Positions 17,218 to 26,014 of a stretch of DNA of 64,000 nucleotides are shown piece after piece (position 1 is the stretch's first letter; each line of letters opens with the position of its first letter). The DNA comes from Hafnia psychrotolerans (lineage in GTDB: Bacteria > Pseudomonadota > Gammaproteobacteria > Enterobacterales > Enterobacteriaceae). Position numbers and translations under genes: made by a program. The stretch spans positions 186,001-250,000 of the forward strand of contig NZ_BMFZ01000006.1 in the NCBI RefSeq assembly GCF_014639435.1, in the 5' to 3' direction. The notes under the pieces are model-generated. The model made no database searches, was not told where the DNA came from, and was given only the letters and a program-made list of their open reading frames with translations.

Positions 17218-18387
17218 TTATATTTTCAACTTCACGTAATCAACCAGACGACTGAACACGCCACCTTTAGCAACATCTTCGAGAGCGACCAGCGGGATAG
17301 TCTTGATGGTTTTGCCATTATCGACAATATTGATGGAGCCAAGCTCCTGGCCTTTTTTCAGCGGTGCGTCAATCTGCGGGTTCGTCAGTACATATTGCGC
17401 TTTCAGTTTGTCAGCATCAGATTGCGGTACGCTGATGAACACGTCGCTCAGTGACCCTACTTTTACCTGCGGACGATCGCCAAACCATACTTTTTCATCG
17501 GAAACGCTCTGCCCGGCTTTGAAAATCTTTTTACTGGTGTATTCACGGAAGCCCCAGGTCAGCAATTTTCGCGCCTGTTCCTCGCGCCCTTTTGAGCTTT
17601 TACCCCCCATAACAACAGCGATCAAGCGGCGGTCGCCTTCGGTTGCGGAAGCAATAATGTTAAAGCCAGCGCTTTCTGTATGGCCAGTTTTCAGGCCATC
17701 CACCTGGAGATCTTTGTCCCACAGAAGACCGTTACGGTTTTGCTGAGTGATATTGTCATAGGTCAGCGATTTCTCGCTATACATCCGATATTCCTCCGGC
17801 TCCCCGCCAATGATTGCTCGTGAGAGTTTAGCCAGATCATAAGACGTGGTGTATTGTCCCGGCGCATCCAGGCCGTGAACTGTTTCAAAATGGGTGTTGG
17901 TCAAACCCATGGTGGTCACGTAGTGGTTCATCAGACCGACAAAGGCGTCCTGACTTCCCGCGACGTAATTCGCCATCGCCACGCAGGCATCATTGCCTGA
18001 CGTAATAATGATGCCGCGAATAAGATCCCGAACGGAGACACGGTCACCGGGTTTGAGGAACATCAACGAAGAACCTTCCAGACTTTTATTACCGGCAACC
18101 CACGCTTCTTGTGGCACGGTAACTATGTCGTTCATGGTGATTTTGTGTTTATCCAGGGCGCGGTCAATGACATAACCAGTCATAAGTTTAGTCAGGCTGG
18201 CTGGGTTACGACGCTCATCCGGGTTACCGGCCGCCAGAACATCACCACTGGCGTAATCCATCAATACGAATGAGGCCGCATCAATACTCGGTGGAACGAC
18301 GGGGAAATCCAGAGGTGCAACAGCCCTTGCTGCGCCGGCTGACAACATCAGTACGCCGGTTAATACAGTTAATACACTACGTTTCAC
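17218..18387 (-). CDS. dacD: D-alanyl-D-alanine carboxypeptidase, PBP6b-like
   Basis: Removes the terminal D-Ala from peptidoglycan pentapeptides in the periplasm. The 389-residue product has a signal peptide ending near AARA, an S11 peptidase domain with SxxK at Ser64-Lys67 (PASLTKLM), SGN (TSGNDA) and KTG (LKTGHT), then the PBP5 C-terminal beta domain and an amphipathic anchor (FSRLVDYVKLKI). The run GLLWDKDLQVDGLKTGHT matches DacD more closely than DacA or DacC. The start is a GTG at 18387 with AAGGAA six bases before it; an ATG 24 codons upstream encodes no signal-like sequence. It is monocistronic. Confidence 0.88.
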   Translation of the reverse strand: MKRSVLTVLTGVLMLSAGAARAVAPLDFPVVPPSIDAASFVLMDYASGDVLAAGNPDERRNPASLTKLMTGYVIDRALDKHKITMNDIVTVPQEAWVAGNKSLEGSSLMFLKPGDRVSVRDLIRGIIITSGNDACVAMANYVAGSQDAFVGLMNHYVTTMGLTNTHFETVHGLDAPGQYTTSYDLAKLSRAIIGGEPEEYRMYSEKSLTYDNITQQNRNGLLWDKDLQVDGLKTGHTESAGFNIIASATEGDRRLIAVVMGGKSSKGREEQARKLLTWGFREYTSKKIFKAGQSVSDEKVWFGDRPQVKVGSLSDVFISVPQSDADKLKAQYVLTNPQIDAPLKKGQELGSINIVDNGKTIKTIPLVALEDVAKGGVFSRLVDYVKLKI

Positions 18388-18597
18388 GAGTTGTTCCTTT
18401 AAAACGCCAAGATGGTCCGAAAGTCGCTCAAAAAATAAACAACAAAAGGCCACCGGCAAACACGGCTGAAAATAATTGCCGCATGGTGCACCAATAAGGC
18501 GTTGAACAAAACCCCGTTTATTTTGCCAGTCATTTCATAGTGAAACGGTTTTGTTACAACTCGGAGGAATTTCACGCAACATGCCGTTTTTGGTAGC

Positions 18598-18631
18598 AAA
18601 AAAGTTCACTGGTAACGCACGACCAGTGAAC
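18598..18631 (-). terminator. Terminator of the chemoreceptor gene
   Basis: On the minus strand: a 9-bp stem GTTCACTGG/CCAGTGAAC (arms 18623-18631 and 18604-18612) with a 10-base loop, followed by a run of six T. It lies 12 bp after the chemoreceptor stop codon. Confidence 0.9.
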
Positions 18632-18642
18632 CCGATAGTCTT

Positions 18643-20478
18643 TTAGATAGACTCAGTGACAAAACGCGACACTGACGAGGTCAAATGCTGTGCCTGATCG
18701 CGTAGTGCATTCGCCGCCGCCGAAGACTCCTCTACCAGTGCGGCGTTCTGTTGCGTCACGCTGTCCATTTCAGTGATGGCTGCGCCGACCTGCGAAATAC
18801 CCCGGTTCTGTTCGTCAGAAGCCTGAGCAATTTCATTGAGGATCTCAGTCACATTACCAATCGACGTGACAATGTCACTCATTGTGCTACCCGCTTGTTT
18901 AACCAGAGCCGAACCTGTACGAATACGCTCGACAGATTCATTGATCAACCCTTCTATCTCGGTCGCGGCAAGCGCACTGCGCTGCGCCAAATTGCGCACT
19001 TCGCTGGCGACCACGGCGAATCCGCGGCCCTGCTCACCGGCCCGTGCCGCTTCAACCGCTGCATTGAGCGCCAGAATATTGGTCTGGAACGCAATACTGT
19101 TGATTACCGTAGTAATATCCGCGATTTTTCCCGAGCTGGCGGTGATTTCATTCATGGTTTCCACCACCTGACTCACCAGTTCTCCCCCTTTATTGGCGGT
19201 ATCTGAGGTGACACTGGCCAGTTGGCTGGTGTTATGAATATTATCGACGTTCTGCTTCACTGTGGCGGTAAGTTGCTCCATGCTGGCTGCCGTCTGTTCC
19301 AGTGCCGCCGCCTGTTCTTCGGTACGTGCAGACAAATCGTTATTGCCCGCGGCAATTTCTGCTGAAGCCTGACTGACCTGTGTCACACCACTACGGATTT
19401 CACCAATAATACGCCGCAGGTCATCATTCATATCCCCCACGGCATGCATCAGTTCGCCCAATTCGTCACGACGGGACGTGCGCAGATTGGCGCTCAAATC
19501 GCCACTGGCAATCTGTTGGGCCACCCGTAACGTGACTGATAATGGTTTGATTATCTGATGAGTGATCGCCCATGCCACAACGATACTGAGAATGATCGCC
19601 GCCACCAGGATCGCGCACATCCAGAAAATAGCCCGAGAAATATCGTCGTGCGTTGCCTGCAGTTGTTGCTCAAACAGCTGGTCACTCAACCCGGTCAATT
19701 CGCCACCGGCCACGCCCAGTAACCGTGTAGCGTCCTGCTCTGCCAGATAGGACTGGTAGTATCCCATGGCACTCTGCTGCTTGCCTGCCAGCGAGGCTGC
19801 TATCCCGGAAAGCGTGCTGGCGTCACTGGCGTTTACTTCAAGTTTTACGGAGTCAATGAGTTGAATCGATTCAGCTATAAAGTCAGTTAACACTTGCTGG
19901 GCATCAGCGCTATTTTCCATTTCCAGAAGGCGGACCCGGATGGCAATGCCACTGATATGCTTAATGATTTCCTGCAGCGTAGCAGACACGGATACCGTGG
20001 CCGGATCCTGCGTATAAGCTTGCGCCAGACGTTGAATGGTCGAAATCTCATCACTTATCACCAGGTTGCCAATAATGCGCTGCCGCTGCTGAGTTTCACT
20101 GACCGTTTCTGACCTTTTATCGCGATAAATCTTGAGTAAGACATTTAACCTGTCCAGATTGCTTTTCTGTTCCGGCCGCCATGCATAGTGTTGTAGCGAT
20201 GCCAGTTGACCTTCAATCTTTTGCAATAGACGTTCGTTATCAGCGATAAACTTTTCATCATGGGTTTTAATATATTTCAGTCTTGCATCTTTGGCTTTTG
20301 CGAACAGATCGTTCACAATTTTTAATTGGCTCACTTTCTCTGCACGGCCCGAAATATCATTAAGATTTTTAATACCACAGAACGCCACTGCTACGGTGAG
20401 TAACAACGTCAATCCAAAACCCATCCCCAATTTTTTGCCAACTTTAACATTTTCAAAACAAGCTACTAACCTTCTCAT
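18643..20478 (-). CDS. Methyl-accepting chemotaxis protein
   Basis: A 611-residue transmembrane chemoreceptor. TM1 is at about residues 14-35 and TM2 at about 285-308; the roughly 250-residue periplasmic region between them is helical and long enough for the helical-bimodular (HBM) ligand-binding type, which often senses organic acids. That class is inferred from size and pattern only. Then come a HAMP domain (about 310-360) and the signalling domain with the conserved tip [20 protein letters not shown]. It ends in RFVTESI, so there is no NWETF-type tail for CheR/CheB docking. A sigma-28 promoter lies upstream and a terminator downstream. Confidence 0.93.
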   Translation of the reverse strand: MRRLVACFENVKVGKKLGMGFGLTLLLTVAVAFCGIKNLNDISGRAEKVSQLKIVNDLFAKAKDARLKYIKTHDEKFIADNERLLQKIEGQLASLQHYAWRPEQKSNLDRLNVLLKIYRDKRSETVSETQQRQRIIGNLVISDEISTIQRLAQAYTQDPATVSVSATLQEIIKHISGIAIRVRLLEMENSADAQQVLTDFIAESIQLIDSVKLEVNASDASTLSGIAASLAGKQQSAMGYYQSYLAEQDATRLLGVAGGELTGLSDQLFEQQLQATHDDISRAIFWMCAILVAAIILSIVVAWAITHQIIKPLSVTLRVAQQIASGDLSANLRTSRRDELGELMHAVGDMNDDLRRIIGEIRSGVTQVSQASAEIAAGNNDLSARTEEQAAALEQTAASMEQLTATVKQNVDNIHNTSQLASVTSDTANKGGELVSQVVETMNEITASSGKIADITTVINSIAFQTNILALNAAVEAARAGEQGRGFAVVASEVRNLAQRSALAATEIEGLINESVERIRTGSALVKQAGSTMSDIVTSIGNVTEILNEIAQASDEQNRGISQVGAAITEMDSVTQQNAALVEESSAAANALRDQAQHLTSSVSRFVTESI

Positions 20479-20535
20479 TTTTGCAGGTTCCCATTATTTT
20501 GTTTAAGTTTTCTAATGTTTCGCAAAGCAAGGTCG

Positions 20536-20562
20536 TTATCGGCAGGATGAGAATTTACTTCA
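20536..20562 (-). promoter_or_regulatory. Sigma-28 (FliA) promoter of the chemoreceptor
   Basis: On the minus strand TGAA (20562-20559), 15 bases, then GCCGATAA (20543-20536). The -10 box is a perfect match to the flagellar class-3 consensus TAAA-N15-GCCGATAA and the -35 matches 3 of 4. The predicted start site is about 50 bases before the chemoreceptor ATG. Confidence 0.8.
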
Positions 20563-20598
20563 ATTGGCATAGCGTTTTGATAGGACACTTGCCTTTGA

Positions 20599-20634
20599 AT
20601 TACGCAAAAAAGGAATATTACGCAAAAAAGGAAT
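20599..20634. repeat. Exact 18-bp tandem duplication
   Basis: ATTACGCAAAAAAGGAAT occurs twice head to tail (20599-20616, 20617-20634) in the 334-bp space between the chemoreceptor and the YdeP-type gene. I saw no other feature in this space apart from the sigma-28 promoter. Confidence 0.9.
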
Positions 20635-20812
20635 AAGCCGTTGGCATCAGGGCTGAGTGATTAGTTTTATCTATCGCGTGATTGTGGCGTTTGATTAGAC
20701 GCACTTGTTATTTTCGAACTAGACTTGTGACATAAAATTAACAATCAACTTAACAATTCATCCAAGTCGATTGCATTTCGTTCAAATATAAGACACCTGC
20801 GAAGCGTATAAA

Positions 20813-23119
20813 ATGAAATTCAAAACCGAGATTAAACCTTACACGGCGGCAGCGGGCGGCTGGGGCTCACTAGAAGCGACCACTCGTTACGTCTTTGACA
20901 GCAAAAAAGTCCTCTCCAACTTGCGCAACCTCATGCGTGTTAATAAAGGCAGAGGTTTTGACTGCCCAGGTTGTGCATGGGGTGATGATAACCACAGCAC
21001 CTTTAGCTTCTGTGAGAACGGCGCTAAAGCCGTCAGTTGGGAAGCTACGCGTAAAGCGGTAGAAGTGGATTTTTTTGCCCAAAACAGCGTCAGTAAACTG
21101 CGCGAACAAAGCGACTACTTCCTCGAATATCAGGGCCGCTTGACCCATCCACTGCGTTACAACCGGGCGACTGACCATTACGAACCGATTGACTGGGACG
21201 CGGCTTACGCATTGATTGCCAGCCATCTCAAAGGGTTAAAAAGTCCTGATGAAGCGGACTTCTATACCTCAGGCCGCGCCAGTAACGAAGCCTCCTACCT
21301 TTATCAGGTATTTGGCCGCATGTTTGGCACTAACAATTTCCCCGACTGTTCCAATATGTGCCATGAAGCCAGTGGTGTCGGTCTTAAGCAGAGCATCGGT
21401 GTGGGTAAAGGGACGATTCGTCTGGATGATTTCGAGAAAGCCGACGCCATTTTTGTTTTCGGCCAAAATCCTGGGACCAACCACCCACGAATGTTGCATA
21501 GTCTGCGCCACGCCGCCGATCGCGGTGCGAAGGTGGTCAGTTTCAACACCTTGCGCGAACGGGGTCTGGAGCGTTTTGCCGATCCACAAAAACCACTGGA
21601 AGTGGTGACCACCAAATCCGGCCGCATCAGTGCTGCCTATTACCAGCCGAACCTGGGTGGTGATATGGCCGCAGTGCGCGGTATGGTTAAAGTTTTACTG
21701 GAAGCTGATCGCGATCGCGTGGCATCGGGCCAGAGCACCATTTTTGATGCAGAATTCATCGCACAGAACACGGCAGGTGTGGAAGAGTATCTGGCGGTTG
21801 TCGATGCAACATCCTGGGAAAAAATCACCGAGCAATCCGGTCTCTCCGAGGCGGAGATCCGCGAAGCTGCGTCGATTTATGTCCAGGCTGAACGTGTGAT
21901 TTGCACCTGGGCGATGGGCATTACCCAGCATAAACATTCCGTGCCAACGGTCCGTGAAATTACGAATCTGCAACTGCTGTTTGGTCAACTGGGTAAACCG
22001 GGTGCCGGTTTGTGTCCGGTTCGTGGTCACAGTAATGTGCAGGGTAACCGCACGATGGGCATCGACGAAAAAGCGCCAAAAGCGCTGCTTGATGCGATGG
22101 AGAAACACTTCAACTTCACACCGCCGCGCAATCCTGGTCATAACACCGTGGAGGCGCTGGAAGCGATGTTGACAGGTGACGCAAAAGTGCTGATCTGCCT
22201 TGGTGGTAACCTGGCGGCGGCGGCACCAGATACCCTGCGAACCCATCGCGCCCTGAGCAATCTCGACCTGTCGGTACAAATCAGTACCAAACTTAACCGC
22301 AGCCATTTAACACCAGGACGTGAAGCGTTAATTCTGCCGACGCTGGGCCGTACCGAACTTGATATGCAAGCCACCGGCTCGCAGTTCATTACCGTCGAAG
22401 ACTCCTTCAGTATGGTGCATGCATCAGAGGGCGTGGGTATTCCGCTCTCACCTGAACAGCGCTCTGAAACGGCGATTGTCTGCGGTATCGCCAATGCTGT
22501 GCTGGGTGACAAATTCCTCGACTGGATGGCGTTGGCCGATGACTACAACTTGATCCGTGATCACATCGAAGCCACCATCCCAGGCTTTAGCGATTTTAAT
22601 GCGCGCTGTGATATCAAGGGCGGTTTCTATTTGGGCAATGCGGCGGCGGAGTTGAATTTCAATACGCCTACCGCGAAAGCCAATTTCAGCGCGGCGGTGC
22701 TGCCGGATCAACTGATTCCGCAAGGCAATCAGGCGGCACCCTTCACTTTGCAAACCCTGCGTTCACATGACCAATACAACACCACTATTTACGGCCTTGA
22801 TGATCGTTACCGTGGCGTCTACGGGCAACGCGAGGTGCTGTTTATCCATCCCCTGGATCTGGCTGAACTGGGTATGCAGGATGGCGAACTGGTGGAAATT
22901 GAAACACTGTGGACCGACGGCGTGGAGCGTAAAGTCACGGGCTTCAAACTGGTCAGCTACGATATTCCGCGCGGTAATCTGGCGGCGTACTATCCGGAAA
23001 CTAATCCGCTGGTGCCGATGTCCAGTTTCGGTGATCAGACCCATACACCAACGTCCAAAGCCATTCCGGTTGCGATTCGTCGCTGCCAACCCAAAGTCGA
23101 CCTGCAACGTATCGCCTGA
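20813..23119 (+). CDS. ydeP: YdeP/FdhF-family molybdopterin oxidoreductase
   Basis: A 768-residue cytoplasmic molybdoenzyme of the YdeP type. The opening GGWGSL, a cysteine set at residues 51, 54 and 67 (CPGCAW and FCENG) that may hold an Fe-S cluster, SNMCHEASGVGL (the Cys sits where formate dehydrogenase H has selenocysteine), GQNPGTNHPRML and RSHDQYNTTIYG are all hallmarks. In E. coli YdeP contributes to acid resistance; the reaction is unknown. There is no signal peptide and no partner subunit nearby. It is a single-gene unit, divergent from the chemoreceptor. Confidence 0.85.
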   Translation: MKFKTEIKPYTAAAGGWGSLEATTRYVFDSKKVLSNLRNLMRVNKGRGFDCPGCAWGDDNHSTFSFCENGAKAVSWEATRKAVEVDFFAQNSVSKLREQSDYFLEYQGRLTHPLRYNRATDHYEPIDWDAAYALIASHLKGLKSPDEADFYTSGRASNEASYLYQVFGRMFGTNNFPDCSNMCHEASGVGLKQSIGVGKGTIRLDDFEKADAIFVFGQNPGTNHPRMLHSLRHAADRGAKVVSFNTLRERGLERFADPQKPLEVVTTKSGRISAAYYQPNLGGDMAAVRGMVKVLLEADRDRVASGQSTIFDAEFIAQNTAGVEEYLAVVDATSWEKITEQSGLSEAEIREAASIYVQAERVICTWAMGITQHKHSVPTVREITNLQLLFGQLGKPGAGLCPVRGHSNVQGNRTMGIDEKAPKALLDAMEKHFNFTPPRNPGHNTVEALEAMLTGDAKVLICLGGNLAAAAPDTLRTHRALSNLDLSVQISTKLNRSHLTPGREALILPTLGRTELDMQATGSQFITVEDSFSMVHASEGVGIPLSPEQRSETAIVCGIANAVLGDKFLDWMALADDYNLIRDHIEATIPGFSDFNARCDIKGGFYLGNAAAELNFNTPTAKANFSAAVLPDQLIPQGNQAAPFTLQTLRSHDQYNTTIYGLDDRYRGVYGQREVLFIHPLDLAELGMQDGELVEIETLWTDGVERKVTGFKLVSYDIPRGNLAAYYPETNPLVPMSSFGDQTHTPTSKAIPVAIRRCQPKVDLQRIA

Positions 23120-23146
23120 CAGGTTATGCGAGCTGTCATGAAAAAG

Positions 23147-23182
23147 TCCCTTTTCACTTCATGGATATGAGGTGAAAAGGGA
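23147..23182. terminator. Strong hairpin between ydeP and rnb
   Basis: 16-base arms (23147-23162 and 23167-23182, core CCCTTTTCAC/GTGAAAAGGG) with one G-T pair and a 4-base loop. The run of A lies on its left side, so a T tract exists only for minus-strand transcripts; on the plus strand it is a hairpin without a U run that could still end ydeP mRNA or protect its 3' end. Confidence 0.6.
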
Positions 23183-23263
23183 GATGCTGCTTGCCCGCTG
23201 GGGCCATTTCGCGTAAAACTGTCTGCCGCTAATCGAGCCATTCTAACCCCACCCCTGGACGAT

Positions 23264-25207
23264 ATGTTTCAAGATAACCCGCTGCTCGCGCAGCTAAAAC
23301 AGCAACTTCACTCTCAGACTCCACGCCTTGAAGGCGTTGTTAAAGGAACTGAGAAAGGCTTTGGCTTTCTTGAAGTAGACGGCCAAAAAAGTTACTTCAT
23401 CCCGCCGCCGTACATGAAAAAAGTCATGCACGGCGACCGCATAATTGCCTCTTTGCAGACCGAAAAGGAACGCGAAGTGGTTCAGCCTGAAACATTGGTT
23501 GAGCCATTCCTGACCCGTTTTGTTGGTCGCGTCACCAAGAAAGATGATCGCCTTTCCATCATTCCTGATCATCCTTTATTGCGGGATTCCATTCAGTGTC
23601 GCGTCACCCGCAACATCAATCACGAAGTGAGCGATGGCGACTGGTGTGTGGCTGAAATGCGTCGCCATCCGCTGAAAGAAGGCGATAACAGCTTCCAGGC
23701 TGAGATCACCGAGTGGATCACCACCGGTGTCGACGATCTCGCACCATGGTGGGTTACGCTGGCTCGCCACAATCTTGAGCGCGAAGCGCCAAAGTCTGAA
23801 ATTGCTGAGATTCTCGATCAGGGTCTGACCCGCGAAGACCTGACTGCCCTGCCGTTTGTGACCATCGACAGCGGCAGTACTCTGGATATGGATGACGCGT
23901 TGTATGTGAAAGATAACGGCGACGGTACTCTGCAACTGAACATCGCGATTGCCGATCCTACTGCCTATGTGTCTGAAGGCAGTGAGCTCGACAACATTGC
24001 CAAGAAGCGAGCTTTCACCAACTATCTGCCGGGCTTTAACATCCCGATGCTGCCGCGTGAACTCTCTGACGACATTTGCTCACTGTGGCCAGATGTTCAG
24101 CGCCCTGTCCTGGCGTGCAGCGTAACGCTGTCAGCTGACGGTGCACTGGGCAGCGATATCCGTTTCTTCGCCGCCAACATCGAATCCAAAGCCAAACTGG
24201 CTTACAACGACGTCTCCGACTGGATCGAACAGGACGAGAAAAGCGTATGGCAGCCGCAAAGTGGCGTCATCGCCGATCAAATCCGTTTGCTAAAACGTCT
24301 GTGTGACCTGCGCAGCGCATGGCGCACCGAGCACGCGCTGGTGTTTAAAGACCGTCCTGACTTCCGCTTCGTACTGGGTGAGAAAGGTAACGTGCTGGAA
24401 ATCGTTGCCGAGCATCGCCGTATCGCTAACCGTATTGTGGAAGAGTCCATGATCGCTGCAAACGTGTGTGCGGCTATCGCCCTGCGCGACAGCCTCGGTT
24501 TCGGCGTATACAACGTGCATAACGGTTTCGATCCGCTGCTGGTAGAAAATGCCGTGGCGGTATTGCAGGCCAACGACGTGGAAGCCAATGGCGAAACGCT
24601 ACTGACCTTGCCAGGTTTCTGCGCACTGCGCCGTAAGCTTGACGCGATGCCAACACAGTTCCTCGACAGCCGTATTCGTCGTTTCCAGACGTTTGCTGAA
24701 ATCAGCACTACGCCGGGGCCGCACTTTGGTTTAGGTCTGGAAGCTTACGCAACCTGGACGTCACCAATCCGTAAATACGGCGACATGGTGAATCACCGCC
24801 TACTGAAAGCGATGATTCTGCAACAGCACGCTGAGAAGCCTCAGGATGAGATGACTGTCCAACTGGCTGAACGCCGTCGCGCCAACCGTATGGCCGAACG
24901 CGATGTGGGTGACTGGCTGTATGCCCGTTATCTTGAAGATAAAGTCGGTACTGATACCAAATTCAGCGCTGAAATTATTGACGTCACTCGCGGCGGGCTG
25001 CGCGTGCGCTTGCAGGATATCGGCGCTGTCGCCTTTATCCCGGCGCCGTTCCTGCACAGTGTGCGCGACGAACTGGTTTGCAGCTTCGACACCGGTAGCG
25101 TGCTGATTAAAGGCGAAGTCGCCTACCGTCAGAGCGATATCATCGATGTGCAGATTGCAGAAGTGCGGATGGAAAATCGTAATGTGATCGCCAAACCCGT
25201 GGTTTAG
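23264..25207 (+). CDS. rnb: Exoribonuclease II
   Basis: RNase II degrades single-stranded RNA from the 3' end. The 647-residue product (E. coli: 644) has two N-terminal cold-shock domains (about 1-170), the RNB catalytic domain (about 185-530) with the acidic active site in [15 protein letters not shown] and with [14 protein letters not shown], and a C-terminal S1 domain (about 555-640). The start [15 protein letters not shown] is the same as in E. coli RNase II as I recall it. It stands alone with a terminator directly downstream. Confidence 0.97.
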   Translation: MFQDNPLLAQLKQQLHSQTPRLEGVVKGTEKGFGFLEVDGQKSYFIPPPYMKKVMHGDRIIASLQTEKEREVVQPETLVEPFLTRFVGRVTKKDDRLSIIPDHPLLRDSIQCRVTRNINHEVSDGDWCVAEMRRHPLKEGDNSFQAEITEWITTGVDDLAPWWVTLARHNLEREAPKSEIAEILDQGLTREDLTALPFVTIDSGSTLDMDDALYVKDNGDGTLQLNIAIADPTAYVSEGSELDNIAKKRAFTNYLPGFNIPMLPRELSDDICSLWPDVQRPVLACSVTLSADGALGSDIRFFAANIESKAKLAYNDVSDWIEQDEKSVWQPQSGVIADQIRLLKRLCDLRSAWRTEHALVFKDRPDFRFVLGEKGNVLEIVAEHRRIANRIVEESMIAANVCAAIALRDSLGFGVYNVHNGFDPLLVENAVAVLQANDVEANGETLLTLPGFCALRRKLDAMPTQFLDSRIRRFQTFAEISTTPGPHFGLGLEAYATWTSPIRKYGDMVNHRLLKAMILQQHAEKPQDEMTVQLAERRRANRMAERDVGDWLYARYLEDKVGTDTKFSAEIIDVTRGGLRVRLQDIGAVAFIPAPFLHSVRDELVCSFDTGSVLIKGEVAYRQSDIIDVQIAEVRMENRNVIAKPVV

Positions 25208-25242
25208 TTTTCACTGGCGTGAAATGCCTTCGCTAACGCGAT

Positions 25243-25280
25243 AAAAACCGGTCAGGTAAATTACCTTGACCGGTTTTTTT
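25243..25280 (+). terminator. Rho-independent terminator of rnb
   Basis: The stem AAAACCGGTC(A)AGGTAA pairs across a short loop with TTACCTTGACCGGTTTT and is followed by a long T run. It begins about 36 bp after the rnb stop. Confidence 0.92.
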
Positions 25281-25283
25281 TAA

Positions 25284-25381
25284 TTTCAAATTTAAGGTTA
25301 AGGTCAAGACCGTGGGCTCGCCGCCCACACGGGCCCAAAGGAGGTTTAAACGAACCTCCTTTGGAATCCTGCGTTTTTTTA
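25284..25381 (-). repeat. Composite palindromic repeat, copy B
   Basis: Same layout as copy A: tail with AAGGTCAAGACC, a GTGGGC/GCCCAC hairpin, a hairpin of AAAGGAGG/CCTCCTTT with a GTTTAAAC-containing loop, and the box CCTGCGTTTTTTT. It is inverted relative to copy C, with which it brackets the island. It lies directly after the rnb terminator. Confidence 0.8.
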
Positions 25382-25411
25382 ACTGCGCGCTATCGCTGAG
25401 TCGGGATGGCC

Positions 25412-25797
25412 GTGTTTCAGGTATCTCAGTGACAGCCGCAAAATGTCGCCGCTTAGGCGGTCCCTTCGCGGCGGGTTTCGAGCCTCAGGTCTCGAACCTC
25501 TTGCTCAGCGCCATTTTTGAATGCGGCCTTGGGATTGTTCAAAACCAGCACCGCGTCATTTTTAAATGCAGCCTCGCCATTTTTCAAAACCAATACCTCG
25601 CCATTTTTGAATATGGCCGAAGCTTTGTTAAATTCAAAACTGGATTAGGTGTCATCTTTTGACTTACATAGCGACTAAGGCGCAGTCAAAAATGGCACCG
25701 GATGAGTGGTTCGAGACCTGAGGCTCGAAGCCCGAAATACGGGGACGGCGCAGCCGTGACATTTTGCGCCGTGAACGGAAGTGGCTGAAACACGTGC
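25412..25797. repeat. Inverted-repeat island between rnb and the importer
   Basis: The outer parts (about 25412-25500 and 25677-25797) are diverged inverted copies that share CGAGCCTCAGGTCTCGAACC, CAAAATGTC and GTGTTTCAG blocks. The centre (25508-25620) repeats a motif like CGCCATTTTTGAATGCGGCC three to four times, alternating with a CATTTTTCAAAACCA motif at about 22-24 bp spacing. Open frames exist on both strands but their translations only follow the repeat, so I see no gene here. Confidence 0.75.
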
Positions 25798-25798
25798 C

Positions 25799-25955
25799 CT
25801 GCCAGCAGCGAAGCTGTCGGTGTCTCAGAGAAAAACGCAGGAGTTCCAAGAGGAGGCGCGTTTACGCCTCCTTTTGGGCCGGTTTGGGCGGCAGCCCAAG
25901 GTCTACGGTGTGGGCCGACGCCCACGACCTTGAAGTTGAAGTTGAAGTTGAATTA
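25799..25955 (+). repeat. Composite palindromic repeat, copy C
   Basis: The most complete copy: CAGCAGCGAAGCTGTCGG hairpin, GAAAAACGCAGG box, hairpin CCAAGAGGAGG with a GCCTCC-containing partner, GTTTGGGCGGCAGCCCAAG, then a second GTGGGC/GCCCAC hairpin, the tail ACCTTGAAG and a short tandem run of GTTGAA units. It lies downstream of the leftward importer operon. Confidence 0.8.
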
Positions 25956-25965
25956 AAAAGTTTCC

Positions 25966-26009
25966 CTCAGCTTTCTAAAGCTGAGAAGCGCGTCTGGGCC
26001 CGCCGCCCA
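25966..26009 (-). terminator. Hairpins ending the leftward importer operon
   Basis: On the minus strand, after the ATPase stop, come TCTGGGC/GCCCAGA and then CTCAGCTTT/AAAGCTGAG, followed after six bases by TTTTTAATT. The second hairpin with its T run is a plausible intrinsic terminator. Confidence 0.55.
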
Positions 26010-26014
26010 GAAAA

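Noticed and set aside
18541-18565. Possible second Ter site (GAGTTGTAACAAAA on the minus strand)
   Set aside because: Only the GTTGTAAC core agrees; the GC(6) side and the TAAA end differ, so Tus binding is unlikely.
18751-19206. 151-codon frame antisense to the chemoreceptor signalling domain
   Set aside because: It mirrors the highly conserved receptor tip; no independent start signal.
21695-22306. 203-codon open frame antisense to ydeP
   Set aside because: It is a shadow of the high-scoring ydeP frame, with no ribosome site and no recognisable family.
25508-25620. Possible CRISPR array
   Set aside because: The repeat units are degenerate and short, the spacing of 22-24 bp leaves no spacers of constant length, and no cas gene is near.
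25312-25925. Open frames of 79 to 116 codons in the repeat island, with a shared FEPQVSN segment
   Set aside because: The shared peptide is just the translation of the repeated DNA block on both strands. There is no ribosome site and no protein-like composition.
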